Part shown: positions 17,571 through 26,510 of the stretch, piece after piece
Numbering within the stretch: the stretch's first letter is position 1
Layout: every line of letters begins with the position of its first letter
Origin: Streptomyces canus
Lineage (GTDB): Bacteria > Actinomycetota > Actinomycetes > Streptomycetales > Streptomycetaceae
NCBI RefSeq assembly: GCF_030815415.1
Contig: NZ_JAUSWW010000001.1
Location: forward strand, 1,612,001 to 1,676,000
DNA length: 64,000 nucleotides
Direction of reading: 5' to 3'
The notes under the pieces: generated by a model
Database searches by the model: none
Told to the model about the DNA's origin: nothing
Seen by the model: only the letters and a program-made list of their open reading frames with translations
Program-made: the position numbers and the translations under genes

Positions 17571-18689
17571 TCAGCCGCGGAGGGCGTGGGCGAGGGCGTC
17601 CACGACTCGTTGCTGCTGGTCGGCGGTGAGGTGCGGGTGGAGCGGAAGCGACAGGATCCGGTCCGCCGTCTGTTCGGCGTGGGGGAAGTCGCCCCGGGCG
17701 TGGCCGAGATGGCGGTACGCCGGCGTGAGGTGGACCGGGGCGGGATAGTGCACTCCGGCACCGATACCCTCGGCGTTGAGCTTGCCGACGATGTCGTCGC
17801 GGTCCGCGCCGGCGACCTGGACGACGTACAGGTGCCAGACGTGGACGTTGCCCGTGTCCGTCGTCGGGAGCACCACCTGGCCGGCGGCCGCCAGGTCGGC
17901 GAGGAGCGTGTCGTAGCGGGCCGCGGCCGCCCGTCGGGCGGCGTTGCCGTCCGCCAGCCGGGCGAGCTTCGCCCGCAGGACGACGGCCTGGAGCCCGTCC
18001 AGCCGGCTGTTGAACCCCGGGACGTCGTGCCGGTACTTGGCGACGCCGCCGTGGTTCGCGATCGCGCGCACCAGGTCGGCCTGTTCGCCGTCGTCGGTCA
18101 GCACCGCGCCCGCGTCGCCGTAGGCACCGAGGTTCTTGCCCGGGTAGAAGCTGGTCGCCGCGATCAGGCCGCTGCCCGGTGACCGGCCGTCGCGGGTGGC
18201 GCCCTGGCACTGGGCGGCGTCCTCGACGATCCGTACGTGGCCGGGGAGTCGGCCGGACAGGGCCGTCACGTCGGCCATCTGCCCGTACAGGTGCACGGGC
18301 ACCACGGCACGGGTGGCCGGGCCGACCGCGTCCAGTGCCGCCTGGGGGTCGAGCAGATGGGTGTCGGGCAGGCAGTCCGCGAGGACCGGAGTCGCGCCTG
18401 TTCTGGCCACCGCGCCGGCGGTGGCGATGAAGGTGTTGGCGGGGACGACGACCTCGTCGCCGGGCCCGACCCCGCTGACACGCAGAGCGAGTTCGAGGGC
18501 GTCGGTGCCGTTGGCCACACCCACGCAGTGCGCGACCGAGCCGAAGTCGGCGTACTCGCGCTCGAAGCCGCGGACCTCCTCGCCACCGACGAACGCGGTG
18601 TTGGCCAGGACCCGTTCGAATCCGGCCCGTACCTCGTCGGCGACCTCCTCGTGGGCCGCCTTGAGGTCGACCAGCGGAATCTGGTTCAT
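17571..18689 (-). CDS. DegT/DnrJ/EryC1/StrS aminotransferase (WlbC/WbpE-like)
   Basis: A 372-residue PLP enzyme. NQIPLVDLKAAHEEV starts the fold, NGTDALELAL and EVVVPANTFIATAGA follow, VEDAAQCQGA supplies the cofactor Asp, and SFYPGKNLGAYGDAGA carries the PLP lysine at about residue 184. It transfers an amino group from glutamate to a nucleotide keto-sugar. ATG 18689 lies inside a longer open frame but is the only start that fits the family. The start lies one base from the stop of the acyltransferase gene. With the Gfo/Idh oxidoreductase of the operon it could make a 3-amino sugar (WlbA-WlbC logic); the keto position is inferred. Confidence 0.88.
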   Translation of the reverse strand: MNQIPLVDLKAAHEEVADEVRAGFERVLANTAFVGGEEVRGFEREYADFGSVAHCVGVANGTDALELALRVSGVGPGDEVVVPANTFIATAGAVARTGATPVLADCLPDTHLLDPQAALDAVGPATRAVVPVHLYGQMADVTALSGRLPGHVRIVEDAAQCQGATRDGRSPGSGLIAATSFYPGKNLGAYGDAGAVLTDDGEQADLVRAIANHGGVAKYRHDVPGFNSRLDGLQAVVLRAKLARLADGNAARRAAAARYDTLLADLAAAGQVVLPTTDTGNVHVWHLYVVQVAGADRDDIVGKLNAEGIGAGVHYPAPVHLTPAYRHLGHARGDFPHAEQTADRILSLPLHPHLTADQQQRVVDALAHALRG

Positions 18690-18690
18690 G

Positions 18691-19392
18691 TCAGTGGTCC
18701 CCCCACTGTTCGTGGCGCGAGCCCTGCCCGCGTCGCAGTTCGTCGAGCGCGGGCGCCTCGGCCGCGCGAAGTCGTCGGGCCGGGCTCCCCACCCAGACCT
18801 CGCCCGGCGGAACGTCGCCGAGCACGCTGCTCCCCATCCCGATCTGGGACCAGGCACCGACCGTCGTGCCCTCCCTGACCAGCGCCCCGGAACCCACATA
18901 GGCGCCGCGCTCCAGCCGTACGCCCCCGCCCAGACGGACGCCGGAGGTGAGCGTGACGTAGTCGTCGACCACGTCGTCATGGGTGAGGACCACGTGCGGC
19001 ATCACCGCGACCTGCGCGCCCACCCTGACGGCGGCGGTCAGGACGCAGTGCGCGAGCAGGACCGAGCCGGGGCCGACCTCGGAGGTCGCCGACACCACCG
19101 CCGTGGGATGGACCACGCTGGCGTAGCGGTCCGCGGGCAGGCCGAGTCGGCGGACCAGCCGGGCGCGGGCCGCGTAGTCCCGGGGGTTGCCCACACAGAT
19201 CACCACGCGGGCCCCGGGCAGACCGTGGACCAGGTCGCAGTCGCCGAGGACGGGGACACCGTCGACGTCCGTGCCGTGCAGGGCGGGGTTGTCGTCGAGG
19301 TGTCCGAGCAGCCTGAGTTCGCCCGCGTCGTGTACGGCCTGTGCGGTCTCCCGGGCGAAGCCGCCCGCGCCGATGATCACCAGTTCGTTCAT
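18691..19392 (-). CDS. PglD-like sugar N/O-acyltransferase
   Basis: A 233-residue protein in two parts. Residues 1-75 form a small Rossmann-like domain (LVIIGAGGFARETAQAV, VVICVGNPRDYAAR) typical of PglD/NeuD enzymes. Residues about 90-205 show hexapeptide repeats of a left-handed beta-helix (VHPTAVVSATSEVGPGSVL, GSGALVREGTTVGAWSQIG), with MPHVVLTHDDVV holding the likely catalytic His. Such trimeric enzymes acetylate the amino group made by a partner DegT aminotransferase on a UDP-sugar. It sits exactly between two such aminotransferases and overlaps the upstream one by four bases. Acetyl-CoA as donor is the family rule. Confidence 0.85.
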   Translation of the reverse strand: MNELVIIGAGGFARETAQAVHDAGELRLLGHLDDNPALHGTDVDGVPVLGDCDLVHGLPGARVVICVGNPRDYAARARLVRRLGLPADRYASVVHPTAVVSATSEVGPGSVLLAHCVLTAAVRVGAQVAVMPHVVLTHDDVVDDYVTLTSGVRLGGGVRLERGAYVGSGALVREGTTVGAWSQIGMGSSVLGDVPPGEVWVGSPARRLRAAEAPALDELRRGQGSRHEQWGDH

Positions 19393-20528
19393 CTACGGGC
19401 CTGTTCCCGCAGCGCCGCCACGACGCGGTCCTGCTGGGCCTCGGTCATCGTGTGGAACAGCGGCAGGATCAGCGTGTCCCGGGTGATCCGCTCGGTGACC
19501 GGCAGCGGTGCGCCGGGGTGGCCCGCGTAGGCGGGTTCGAGGTGCGAGGCCATGATCCCGCGCCGGGCGGAGACACCGGCCTCGGCGAGCGCGGCGAGCA
19601 GGTCGTCCCGGCCGACGGGGAACTCCCCGTCCAGCAGCACCCAGTAGGACTGGAAGTTGCTCTGCCCGTGCGCGGGGTCGCGCACAGGGGTGAGGCCGGT
19701 GACGTCCCGCAGCAACTCGTCGTAGCGGGCCGCCAGTTCGCGGCGGCGCGCGATCATCGCGTCGAGCTTGCCGAGCTGGACCAGCCCGATCGCGGCCTGG
19801 ACGTCCGTCATCCGGTAGTTGTAGCCGACCTCGAGGTAGCTCTCCAGGACCGGCTTGTTGCTCGCATGGCGGTCCGCCGCGGAGGCGTTCATGCCGTGCT
19901 CGCGCAGCCGGCGCAGTCGTGCCGCCCACTCGGCGTCGTCGGTGGTGACCATGCCGCCCTCGCCGGTGGTGACGAGCTTGCGGGGGTGGAAGGACCACGC
20001 GGCGATCAGCGCGCCGTGTCCGACGGGCTTGCCGCCGACGGTGGAGCCGATGGCGCAGGCCGCGTCCTCCACGAGGGGAAGGTCCCAGTCGGCGCAGGCG
20101 GCGCGCAGGGCGTGCACATCGGCCGGTACGCCGCCCTGGTGGACGGCGAGGACGGCTTTGGTACGAGGGGTGCGGATCGCGTCGACGGTGGCCGGGGTGA
20201 GGTTGCCGGTGGCCAGGTCGACGTCTGCGAACACCGGCTCGGCGCCGACGTACCGTACGGCGTTGGCGGTGGCGATGAACGACAGCGAGGGCACCACGAC
20301 CTCGTCGCCTGGGCCGAGGCCCAGGGCGACGAGCGCCAGGTGCAGGGCGGTGGTGCACGAGCTGACCGCGACGGCGTGCTCGGCGCCCACCCGCTCCGCG
20401 AAGGCCCGCTCGAACGCGGCGACCCGGGGGCCCTGGGCGACCCATCCGGACAACACCGCGTCGGAGGCCGCCTTGGCCTCCTCCTCGCCGAGCCAGGGGA
20501 TCATCACGGGGATGCGGTCGGTGCTCAC
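19389..20528 (-). CDS. DegT/DnrJ/EryC1/StrS aminotransferase (PglE/PseC-like)
   Basis: A 379-residue PLP enzyme. MIPWLGEEEAKAASDAV and GPRVAAFERAFAERVGAEHAV open the fold, SSCTTALHLAL and EVVVPSLSFIATANA follow, VEDAACAIGS gives the cofactor Asp, and SFHPRKLVTTGEGGM carries the PLP lysine at about residue 184. The pattern is closest to 4-aminotransferases such as PglE. GTG 20528 overlaps the end of the SDR gene by four bases, and the 3' end overlaps the acyltransferase, so all three are coupled. The likely substrate is a UDP-4-keto or 3-keto sugar; none of the visible genes is a clear 4,6-dehydratase, so the substrate source is uncertain. Confidence 0.87.
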   Translation of the reverse strand: MSTDRIPVMIPWLGEEEAKAASDAVLSGWVAQGPRVAAFERAFAERVGAEHAVAVSSCTTALHLALVALGLGPGDEVVVPSLSFIATANAVRYVGAEPVFADVDLATGNLTPATVDAIRTPRTKAVLAVHQGGVPADVHALRAACADWDLPLVEDAACAIGSTVGGKPVGHGALIAAWSFHPRKLVTTGEGGMVTTDDAEWAARLRRLREHGMNASAADRHASNKPVLESYLEVGYNYRMTDVQAAIGLVQLGKLDAMIARRRELAARYDELLRDVTGLTPVRDPAHGQSNFQSYWVLLDGEFPVGRDDLLAALAEAGVSARRGIMASHLEPAYAGHPGAPLPVTERITRDTLILPLFHTMTEAQQDRVVAALREQARR

Positions 20529-21541
20529 TTGGCCGCCTCCCGCTCCGCGCGCCACCACTCCACCAGGTCCTTGAGACCCGTACGCAGATCGATCTGCGCC
20601 GTGAACCCGAGCCGCTCGGCGGCCCGCGAGGTGTCCGCGAGGCGCCGGCTCACCCCGTTGACGGCGCGGGCGGGCCCGTGCACCGGCTCCAGACCGGACG
20701 CGCCCATCGCCTCCAGCAGCCCGTCGGCGAGTTCGCGCAGCGAGGTCTCCGTACCGGACGCGACGTTGAACACCTCGTCGGTGAGATCCGACTCGGCGGC
20801 CAGCACATTGGCCCTGGCGATGTCGCGGACGTCGACGAAGTCCATGGTCTGGGTGCCGTCGCCGAGGATCAGCGGCGGCTCGCCCGACTCGATGCGCTCC
20901 ATCCAGCGGATGAGCACCTCGGTGTAGAGGCCGTGGATGTCCATCCGCGGGCCGTAGACGTTGAAGTAGCGCAGCGCCACGTAGTCCAGGCCGTACATGG
21001 CGTGGAAGCTGCGCAGCATGCCCTCGTTGAAGGCCTTGGCCGCGCCGTAGAACGTGTCGTTGTTGTACGCGTGGTGGCGCTCGGTCGTCGGGAAGGCCTC
21101 GGCCATGCCGTAGACGGACGCCGACGACGAGGCCACGACCTTGGTGACGCCGGCCGCGGCCGCCGCCTCCAGGACGTTGAACGTGCCGTCGACCAGCACC
21201 TCGTTGGCGAGCCGGGGCTCCTCCGCGCACTGGGTGATGCGGATCGCGGCGAGGTGGAACACCAGGTCGGTGCCCTCGGTGACCTTCTTCACGGTGTCGA
21301 TGTCCCGGATGTCGCCCTCGACGACCTCCACGACACCGCTGGGCAGAGCCTGGGCGAGGTTGGCCCGCCGTCCGCGCACGAAGTTGTCCAGCACCACGAT
21401 CTCGCGGGCGCCGCCTTCGGCCAGGAGGTCGACGAGGTTGGAGCCGATGGTGCCCGCTCCCCCGGTGACCAGGATCTTCTTGCCTCGTACGCTGCTCAAC
21501 TGCACTTCCCTCTCACCGGACTTCTCAAGGAATGTCTCCAT
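20525..21541 (-). CDS. NAD-dependent epimerase/dehydratase (extended SDR, UDP-sugar 4-epimerase type)
   Basis: An extended SDR of up to 338 residues. LVTGGAGTIGSN is the NAD motif, GDIRDIDTV and FHLAAIRI follow, SSSASVYG supplies the catalytic Ser, and YGAAK holds Tyr and Lys at about 165 and 169. The Ser in place of the TDE triad points to an epimerase rather than a 4,6-dehydratase. The start is uncertain. ATG 21541 has no ribosome site. GTG 21505 and TTG 21499 lie just after GAGAGGGAA, and TTG has the best spacing. It would interconvert UDP-sugars or uronic acids feeding the aminotransferases. The 3' end overlaps the next gene by four bases. Confidence 0.85.
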   Translation of the reverse strand: METFLEKSGEREVQLSSVRGKKILVTGGAGTIGSNLVDLLAEGGAREIVVLDNFVRGRRANLAQALPSGVVEVVEGDIRDIDTVKKVTEGTDLVFHLAAIRITQCAEEPRLANEVLVDGTFNVLEAAAAAGVTKVVASSSASVYGMAEAFPTTERHHAYNNDTFYGAAKAFNEGMLRSFHAMYGLDYVALRYFNVYGPRMDIHGLYTEVLIRWMERIESGEPPLILGDGTQTMDFVDVRDIARANVLAAESDLTDEVFNVASGTETSLRELADGLLEAMGASGLEPVHGPARAVNGVSRRLADTSRAAERLGFTAQIDLRTGLKDLVEWWRAEREAAK

Positions 21542-21553
21542 GCGTGGATACGG

Positions 21554-22633
21554 TCAGTGGCCGGTGCGCAGGCCGACGACCGCACCGCGGAACTCCAGGC
21601 TGCGGGAGGCCGCTTCGAGGATGTCCAGCACCCTGAGGCCGGCCCTGCCGTCGGTCAGCGGCGCCCGGCGCTGCCGGATCGCGTCGCCGAACTCGTCGAC
21701 CATGCTGCGCAGCGCCTCCTTCTCGCCGATGGCGGGGGCGACCATGTCGCCGGAGCGGTACGAGATGAGCATGTCCCGGCGTTCGTCCACGCCGATCTCC
21801 TGGGGCGAGGCCAGGTCCACGCCCCGGTCGAAGATCGCCACGCGCTGGGCCGGGTTGAGGTCGTCCCACACGAGGGTGCGCTTGGAGCCGCCCACCATGG
21901 TGGTCCGCACCTTGGTCGGCGACAGCCAGTTGACGTGCACGTGGGCGATGGCACCCGTGCTGAGCGTGAGCGTCAGATAGGCCACGCAGGCCTGTCCGGC
22001 GCCGATCGGGTCGGCCCCGTGGGCGGCGACGGCGACCGGCACGACGGTGTCGGGAAGGATGAAGTCCAGGATCGACAGGTCGTGCGGGGCCAGGTCCCAC
22101 AGGACGTCGATGTCCTTCTGGACGAGCCCCAGGTTGATCCGGACCGAGTCGACGAAGTGGATCTCGCCGAGTTCGCCGGAGCGGACCAGCTCCCGGATGC
22201 GGCCCACCGCGGGTGTGTAGCAGTAGGTGTGGTCGCACATCAGGGTGAGCCCGCGCTCCTCCGCCTCGGTCACCAGGCGCAGCCCGTCGGCGTAGGTCGC
22301 CGCGAGGGGCTTCTCCACGAGGACGTGCTTCCCGGCGCGCAGGGCGGCCAGGGCGATGTCGAGGTGGGTGCCGGCGGGTGTGGCCACGGCGATGGCGTCG
22401 ACGGAGGGATCGGCGAGGACGGCCGCGTAGTCCGCGGTGGGCCGCACGGTCGAGTAGCCGCCGAGGACCCGCTGGGCCCGCTCCACGTCGAGGTCGCACA
22501 GCCAGCGCAGCCTGAAGTGCTCGCTGGCCTGGAAGTTACGGACAAGGTTGGGACCCCAGTAGCCGGCCCCGACGACTGCGACTCCCAACGGCTCCGCGGT
22601 CTCGGTCACTTGGTTCCTCTTCTTCCGGTCCAT
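21554..22633 (-). CDS. Gfo/Idh/MocA family oxidoreductase (WlbA-like)
   Basis: A 359-residue protein. VAVVGAGYWGPNLVRNF is the N-terminal nucleotide-binding motif; VATPAGTHLDIALAALRAGKHVLVEKP holds the EKP motif; WDLAPHDLSILDF carries the Asp-His pair of the C-terminal substrate domain. WlbA/WbpB-type members oxidise the 3-hydroxyl of UDP-GlcNAcA so that a DegT aminotransferase can act. ATG 22633 overlaps the stop of the sugar-transferase gene (TGATG); GTG 22609 behind GAGGAACCAA is an alternative. The operon context (two aminotransferases and an acyltransferase) supports a role in amino-sugar synthesis. Confidence 0.85.
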   Translation of the reverse strand: MDRKKRNQVTETAEPLGVAVVGAGYWGPNLVRNFQASEHFRLRWLCDLDVERAQRVLGGYSTVRPTADYAAVLADPSVDAIAVATPAGTHLDIALAALRAGKHVLVEKPLAATYADGLRLVTEAEERGLTLMCDHTYCYTPAVGRIRELVRSGELGEIHFVDSVRINLGLVQKDIDVLWDLAPHDLSILDFILPDTVVPVAVAAHGADPIGAGQACVAYLTLTLSTGAIAHVHVNWLSPTKVRTTMVGGSKRTLVWDDLNPAQRVAIFDRGVDLASPQEIGVDERRDMLISYRSGDMVAPAIGEKEALRSMVDEFGDAIRQRRAPLTDGRAGLRVLDILEAASRSLEFRGAVVGLRTGH

Positions 22634-24072
22634 CAGTAGGCCCCCGTTCCGCGCACCACCGCGGAGCCGGTGCGCGCCAGGATCGACAGGTCCAGGCCCA
22701 TCGACCAGTTGTCCACGTATCCGAGATCGAGCCGGACCGCCTCGTCCCAGGGCAGGTCGGAGCGGCCGCTGACCTGCCACAGCCCGGTGAGGCCGGGTTT
22801 CACGAGCAGCCGCCGCTTGACCTCCGACGGGTACTCCTCCACCTCCTCGGGCAGGGACGGGCGGGGGCCGACCAGCGACATGTGGCCGCCGATCACATTG
22901 AGCAGCTGCGGCAGTTCGTCGAGCGAGGTGCGGCGCAGGAAGGATCCGACCCGGGTGATCCGCGGGTCCTCCTTCACCTTGAACAGCAGGCCGTCGCTGT
23001 TCTGGTTGAGGTGTTCCAACTCGGCCCGCAGAGCCTCCGAGTCGGGCCGCATCGTGCGGAACTTGAACATGGTGAAGTGGTCGCCGAACCGGCCCACCCG
23101 CTGTTGTCTGAAGAGTGCGGGGCCGGAGCTGTCCAGCCGGACGATCAGGGCGATCGCCAGCATGGGCAGGGCGAGGAGGAGCAGGAGCACCGCCGCGAGC
23201 GCGCGGTCCAGGAGTTCCTTGGGCAGCCGGGAGACGCGGGAGAGGTTCGGCGCCTGGATCCGCATCAGCGGCACCCCGTTGGTGGGCCGTACGGTCAGCC
23301 GGGCGGCGGAGACGTCGGCCAGCACGGGGGCCAGCAGGAAGTCGACGCCCTGCACGGCGGCCGTCCAGGAGATGCGGCGCAGTACGGAGGCGTCGTACTC
23401 GGGCGCGGGCAGCACCACGACGGTGCCGATGCCCAGGGCCCGGATGACGTCGTCCATGGTGTCGACGCCGCCGAGGACCGGGAGCCCCAGCCTGCGGATC
23501 TCCGCCGCGTTCTGCGGGTCGCTCAGACACACTCCGGCGGCCTGCAGTTCCTGGACCCCGCCGCGCCGCAGCACGGCGACCAGTTCCACGATGCCGCGCG
23601 ACGGACCGACGAGGAGGGTCGCGCTCCCGCCGCGCTGCCGGGCCCATCGCCGGTGCAGCCGGCGGCGCAGCGTGTACCGGACCAGCAGGGCGAGGGCGGC
23701 GGCCGGCACTGCGGCCATGGTCATGTCATGGAAGAGACCCGGGTCGCGCGTGAACGTCCAGTGCGCGACGGCGGCCAGCGCCGGCAGTGCGACAGCGCCC
23801 CGGAGCACGCGCCGGTACTCCTCGGTCCCCAGTCCCAAGGCCCTGCGGTCGTAGGACCGGTGGGCCGCCATGGCCGCGAGCCACACCGGGGGCAGCACCA
23901 GGGCCACCGCCCAGCGGCCGTACACCGCGTGGATCACCAGGGCCGCGACGACGGCCGCGAGGCCGTCGGCGACCAGCAGGACTATCCGGTACTTCTTTTC
24001 CCAAGGTCTTCGGCGGCCGTGTGGAGTCCTGCGTTCCACATCCAGTTGCTCATGCGTGACCTCAATGGTCAT
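22633..24072 (-). CDS. initiating polyprenyl glycosylphosphotransferase (WbaP/CpsE-like)
   Basis: A 479-residue membrane protein. Four helices lie at about residues 28-125, then a Rossmann-like CoA_binding_3 domain (ATLLVGPSRGIVELV; VVVLPAPEYD), then a fifth helix near 290-310 leading into the bacterial sugar transferase domain: MFKFRTM, SLDELPQLLNVIGG with the catalytic Asp-Glu pair, MSLVGPRP and KPGLTGLWQVSGRS. It transfers a sugar phosphate to undecaprenyl phosphate, the first committed step of polymer synthesis. ATG 24072 sits behind GGGGGG and is preferred over a longer frame. It heads the minus-strand operon. A TAGATT -10-like box for this strand lies at 24244-24249 in the 253-base divergent gap. 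Confidence 0.9.
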   Translation of the reverse strand: MTIEVTHEQLDVERRTPHGRRRPWEKKYRIVLLVADGLAAVVAALVIHAVYGRWAVALVLPPVWLAAMAAHRSYDRRALGLGTEEYRRVLRGAVALPALAAVAHWTFTRDPGLFHDMTMAAVPAAALALLVRYTLRRRLHRRWARQRGGSATLLVGPSRGIVELVAVLRRGGVQELQAAGVCLSDPQNAAEIRRLGLPVLGGVDTMDDVIRALGIGTVVVLPAPEYDASVLRRISWTAAVQGVDFLLAPVLADVSAARLTVRPTNGVPLMRIQAPNLSRVSRLPKELLDRALAAVLLLLLALPMLAIALIVRLDSSGPALFRQQRVGRFGDHFTMFKFRTMRPDSEALRAELEHLNQNSDGLLFKVKEDPRITRVGSFLRRTSLDELPQLLNVIGGHMSLVGPRPSLPEEVEEYPSEVKRRLLVKPGLTGLWQVSGRSDLPWDEAVRLDLGYVDNWSMGLDLSILARTGSAVVRGTGAY

Positions 24073-24325
24073 GCGCCCCCCACCACGTGCGCGGTTACTG
24101 CTGACCGAACGCCGATGCGCCCCCGGCACACCGGCAGATGAAAGAAAGAAGCCTCAGCGGTTCCCCAACCGCCGCATGTCCCCTACATGTTGGCCTGTGC
24201 CTCGCGGCTCGCATTCCCCACCCAAACCGTCTCGGCGGCCCTCAATCTAGACCACCGGACACAGTCACGGGAACAGTTGGACGAAACACACATCGCATTA
24301 GTGACATCGACTGCATACTGCCCAG

Positions 24326-25180
24326 GTGACGAGCATCGTGATCCCGGCCCACAACGAAGCGCAAGTCATCGCCCGGCTACTGGATTCGCTTCTGGCCGAT
24401 TCCGAATCCCGCGAGGACGAGAACGACGTCGTGGTCGTATGCAATGGCTGCACGGACGACACGGCGCGGATCGCCGCCGCGCGTGGCCCTCGTGTGCGGG
24501 TGGTCGAGATCCCCACCCCGTCCAAGCACGCCGCCCTGCGGGCCGGTGACGATCACGCGCGCGGCTTCCCCCGCGTCTACGTGGACGCCGACGTCGTGAT
24601 CACGGGAGCCGACGTACGGGCACTGACCGAACCCCTGGACGACGGCGTCTCGGGCATCCTCGCCACCGCGCCCGAACGGCGGATCCCCCTGGACGGCTGT
24701 GCCTGGCGGGTGCGCGCCTACTACCGGGTGTGGCAGCGACTTCCGGTCGTGCGCGAGGGGTTGTTCGGCCGGGGCGTCATCGCGGTCTCCAAGGCCGGAC
24801 ATGCCCGGATCGCCGCGCTGCCGCCGCTGATGGCCGACGACCTGGCCGCGTCCCTGGCGTTCGCCCCCGCGGAGCGGCTCGTGGTCGGCGCGGCCGCGGT
24901 CGTCGTCCATCCGCCGCGTACGTGGCCGGATCTGATCAATCGGCGGATCAGGGCCGCGGTCTCCACCACCCAGGTCGAGCAGCACCGGGGACCGGAGGAG
25001 GCCACCGCCCGCACGAGCAAGGCGGATCTCATCACCCTGCTCCGCGGGGAGCCGAAGCTCCTCCCGGCGGTCCTGGTCTTCGTCGCCGCGGCGGTCGTCG
25101 CCCGGCGCAAGGCCCAGAAGGCCGTCAGGGCCCAGGACTTCGGCACCTGGCTGCGGGACGAGAGCAGCCGGCAGAACTGA
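24326..25180 (+). CDS. family 2 glycosyltransferase with C-terminal membrane segment
   Basis: A 284-residue protein. TSIVIPAHNEAQVIARLLDSL is the GT-A opening, VVVVCNGCTDDTARIA follows and VYVDADVVI carries the DXD metal motif. LLPAVLVFVAAAVVA near residue 240 is a probable single membrane anchor. GTG 24326 has no ribosome site; a CATACT hexamer ends six bases upstream, so a leaderless message is possible. Followed 25 bases later by an MFS gene. It is divergent from the initiating transferase, so it likely belongs to the same polymer system. Donor unknown. Confidence 0.82.
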   Translation: MTSIVIPAHNEAQVIARLLDSLLADSESREDENDVVVVCNGCTDDTARIAAARGPRVRVVEIPTPSKHAALRAGDDHARGFPRVYVDADVVITGADVRALTEPLDDGVSGILATAPERRIPLDGCAWRVRAYYRVWQRLPVVREGLFGRGVIAVSKAGHARIAALPPLMADDLAASLAFAPAERLVVGAAAVVVHPPRTWPDLINRRIRAAVSTTQVEQHRGPEEATARTSKADLITLLRGEPKLLPAVLVFVAAAVVARRKAQKAVRAQDFGTWLRDESSRQN

Positions 25181-25205
25181 ACGCAGCGCACCTGGAGTCC
25201 TGGAC

Positions 25206-26510
25206 ATGTACCTCACCGACCGCTCCGCACCCGCCGGGGCGGACACCGAGCGGGGCCGAAGACGCGGCCTGCGGCCCAAGGTCGCCCCGGTCGTGCTCGT
25301 GCTGGGCACGGTCAGCCTGATCACCGACATCTCCTCGGAGATGGTCACCGCCGTCCTGCCGCTCTACCTCGTCACCACACTCGGCTTCAGTCCCCTGGGA
25401 TTCGGCGCGCTCGACGGTGTCTACAACGGCGTCAGCGCGCTGGTCCAGCTCACCGGCGGTCACCTCGCCGACCGCGTCCGCAACCACAAGCTGATCGCCG
25501 GGCTCGGATACGGCCTGTCCGCGCTGTGCAAACCTCTGCTCCTGCTCACGAGCAGCATCGGCGCGCTCGGCACGGTCCTCGCCCTGGACCGCACCGGCAA
25601 GGGCCTGCGCACCGCCCCGCGCGACGCGATGATCTCCCTGTCCACCCCGTCCGACCGCCAGGGCCGGGCCTTCGGCATCCACCGGGCGATGGACACCACC
25701 GGCGCGATGCTCGGCCCGCTGGCGGCGTTCCTCATCCTGAACGCGGCGGCCGACGGCTACGACGCCGTGTTCGGGGTGAGCGCGTGCGTGGCCGTGCTCG
25801 GCGTGGTCGTCCTGGTGCTGTTCGTGCCGGGAAGACGGCATGACACGGTGCCCGACGGGGCAGGCGCACGCCAGGGCGCTCCGACCGATGCGGCGGGCGT
25901 GCCGCAGGGCAGGCCGCCCGTCCGCGTCCGTGAGGCGCTCGCCCTGCTCCGGCTGCCCCGGCTGCGGGCCCTCGCCGGCTGTGCCGCGCTGCTCGGACTG
26001 ACCACCGTCAGCGACGCCTTCGTCTACCTGCTCCTGCAACGGCGCGCGGGCCTCGCCGAGGAGTGGTTCCCGCTGCTGCCGCTGGGCACCGCCGTCGTCT
26101 TCCTGCTGCTGGCCGTACCCTTCGGCGCGCTGGCCGACCGTATCGGACGGCACACCGTGTTCCTCGCCGGGCACATGGCCCTGCTCACCGCCTACGCGCT
26201 GCTGCTGTGGGCCCCGGCCACACCCGCCCTGCCCTTCCTCGTCCTCGCCCTGCACGGCGTGTTCTACGCCGCCACCGACGGGGTGCTGCCCGCCGCCCTG
26301 GCCGCCACGGTGCCTGAGCATCTGCGCGCCAGCGGTCTCGCCATCGTCGGCACCAGTCAGGCGCTGGCCCGGTTCTGCTGCTCGCTGGGGTTCGGCGCCG
26401 CCTGGACGGTGTGGGGCTACGGCCCGGCGCTGGCGGGTTCCGCGGTCGGGCTGCTGTGCTGCGCGGTCGTCGCGGGCCTGGTGCTGAGGCCGAAGGGCAC
26501 CACCGGATGA
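25206..26510 (+). CDS. major facilitator superfamily transporter
   Basis: A 434-residue protein with 12 predicted helices in two bundles. VSLITDISSEMVTAVLPLYL opens TM1; GALDGVYNGVSALVQLTGGHLADR contains the A-motif region; RTGKGLRTAPRDAMI is the signature of a subfamily of MFS proteins related to actinobacterial efflux pumps. A hydrophilic loop of about 45 residues (near 215-250) divides the halves. ATG 25206 is 25 bases after the glycosyltransferase; its stop overlaps the next start (ATGA). It may export a sugar-linked product or a small molecule. Substrate cannot be predicted. Confidence 0.85.
   Translation: MYLTDRSAPAGADTERGRRRGLRPKVAPVVLVLGTVSLITDISSEMVTAVLPLYLVTTLGFSPLGFGALDGVYNGVSALVQLTGGHLADRVRNHKLIAGLGYGLSALCKPLLLLTSSIGALGTVLALDRTGKGLRTAPRDAMISLSTPSDRQGRAFGIHRAMDTTGAMLGPLAAFLILNAAADGYDAVFGVSACVAVLGVVVLVLFVPGRRHDTVPDGAGARQGAPTDAAGVPQGRPPVRVREALALLRLPRLRALAGCAALLGLTTVSDAFVYLLLQRRAGLAEEWFPLLPLGTAVVFLLLAVPFGALADRIGRHTVFLAGHMALLTAYALLLWAPATPALPFLVLALHGVFYAATDGVLPAALAATVPEHLRASGLAIVGTSQALARFCCSLGFGAAWTVWGYGPALAGSAVGLLCCAVVAGLVLRPKGTTG

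Noticed and set aside
16085..17629. 514-codon plus-strand open frame opposite the DUF4082 gene
   Set aside because: No motif, Val/Gly/Arg-rich, and the opposite frame has signal peptide and clear domains.
20678..22639. 653-codon plus-strand open frame across the SDR and Gfo/Idh genes
   Set aside because: Antisense shadow with a His/Arg/Val-rich composition and no family motif.
24300..24325. Promoter -35/-10 pair for the glycosyltransferase at 24326
   Set aside because: GTGACA and CATACT are only seven bases apart, so they cannot be a normal pair. Only the -10-like box is left as a possibility.
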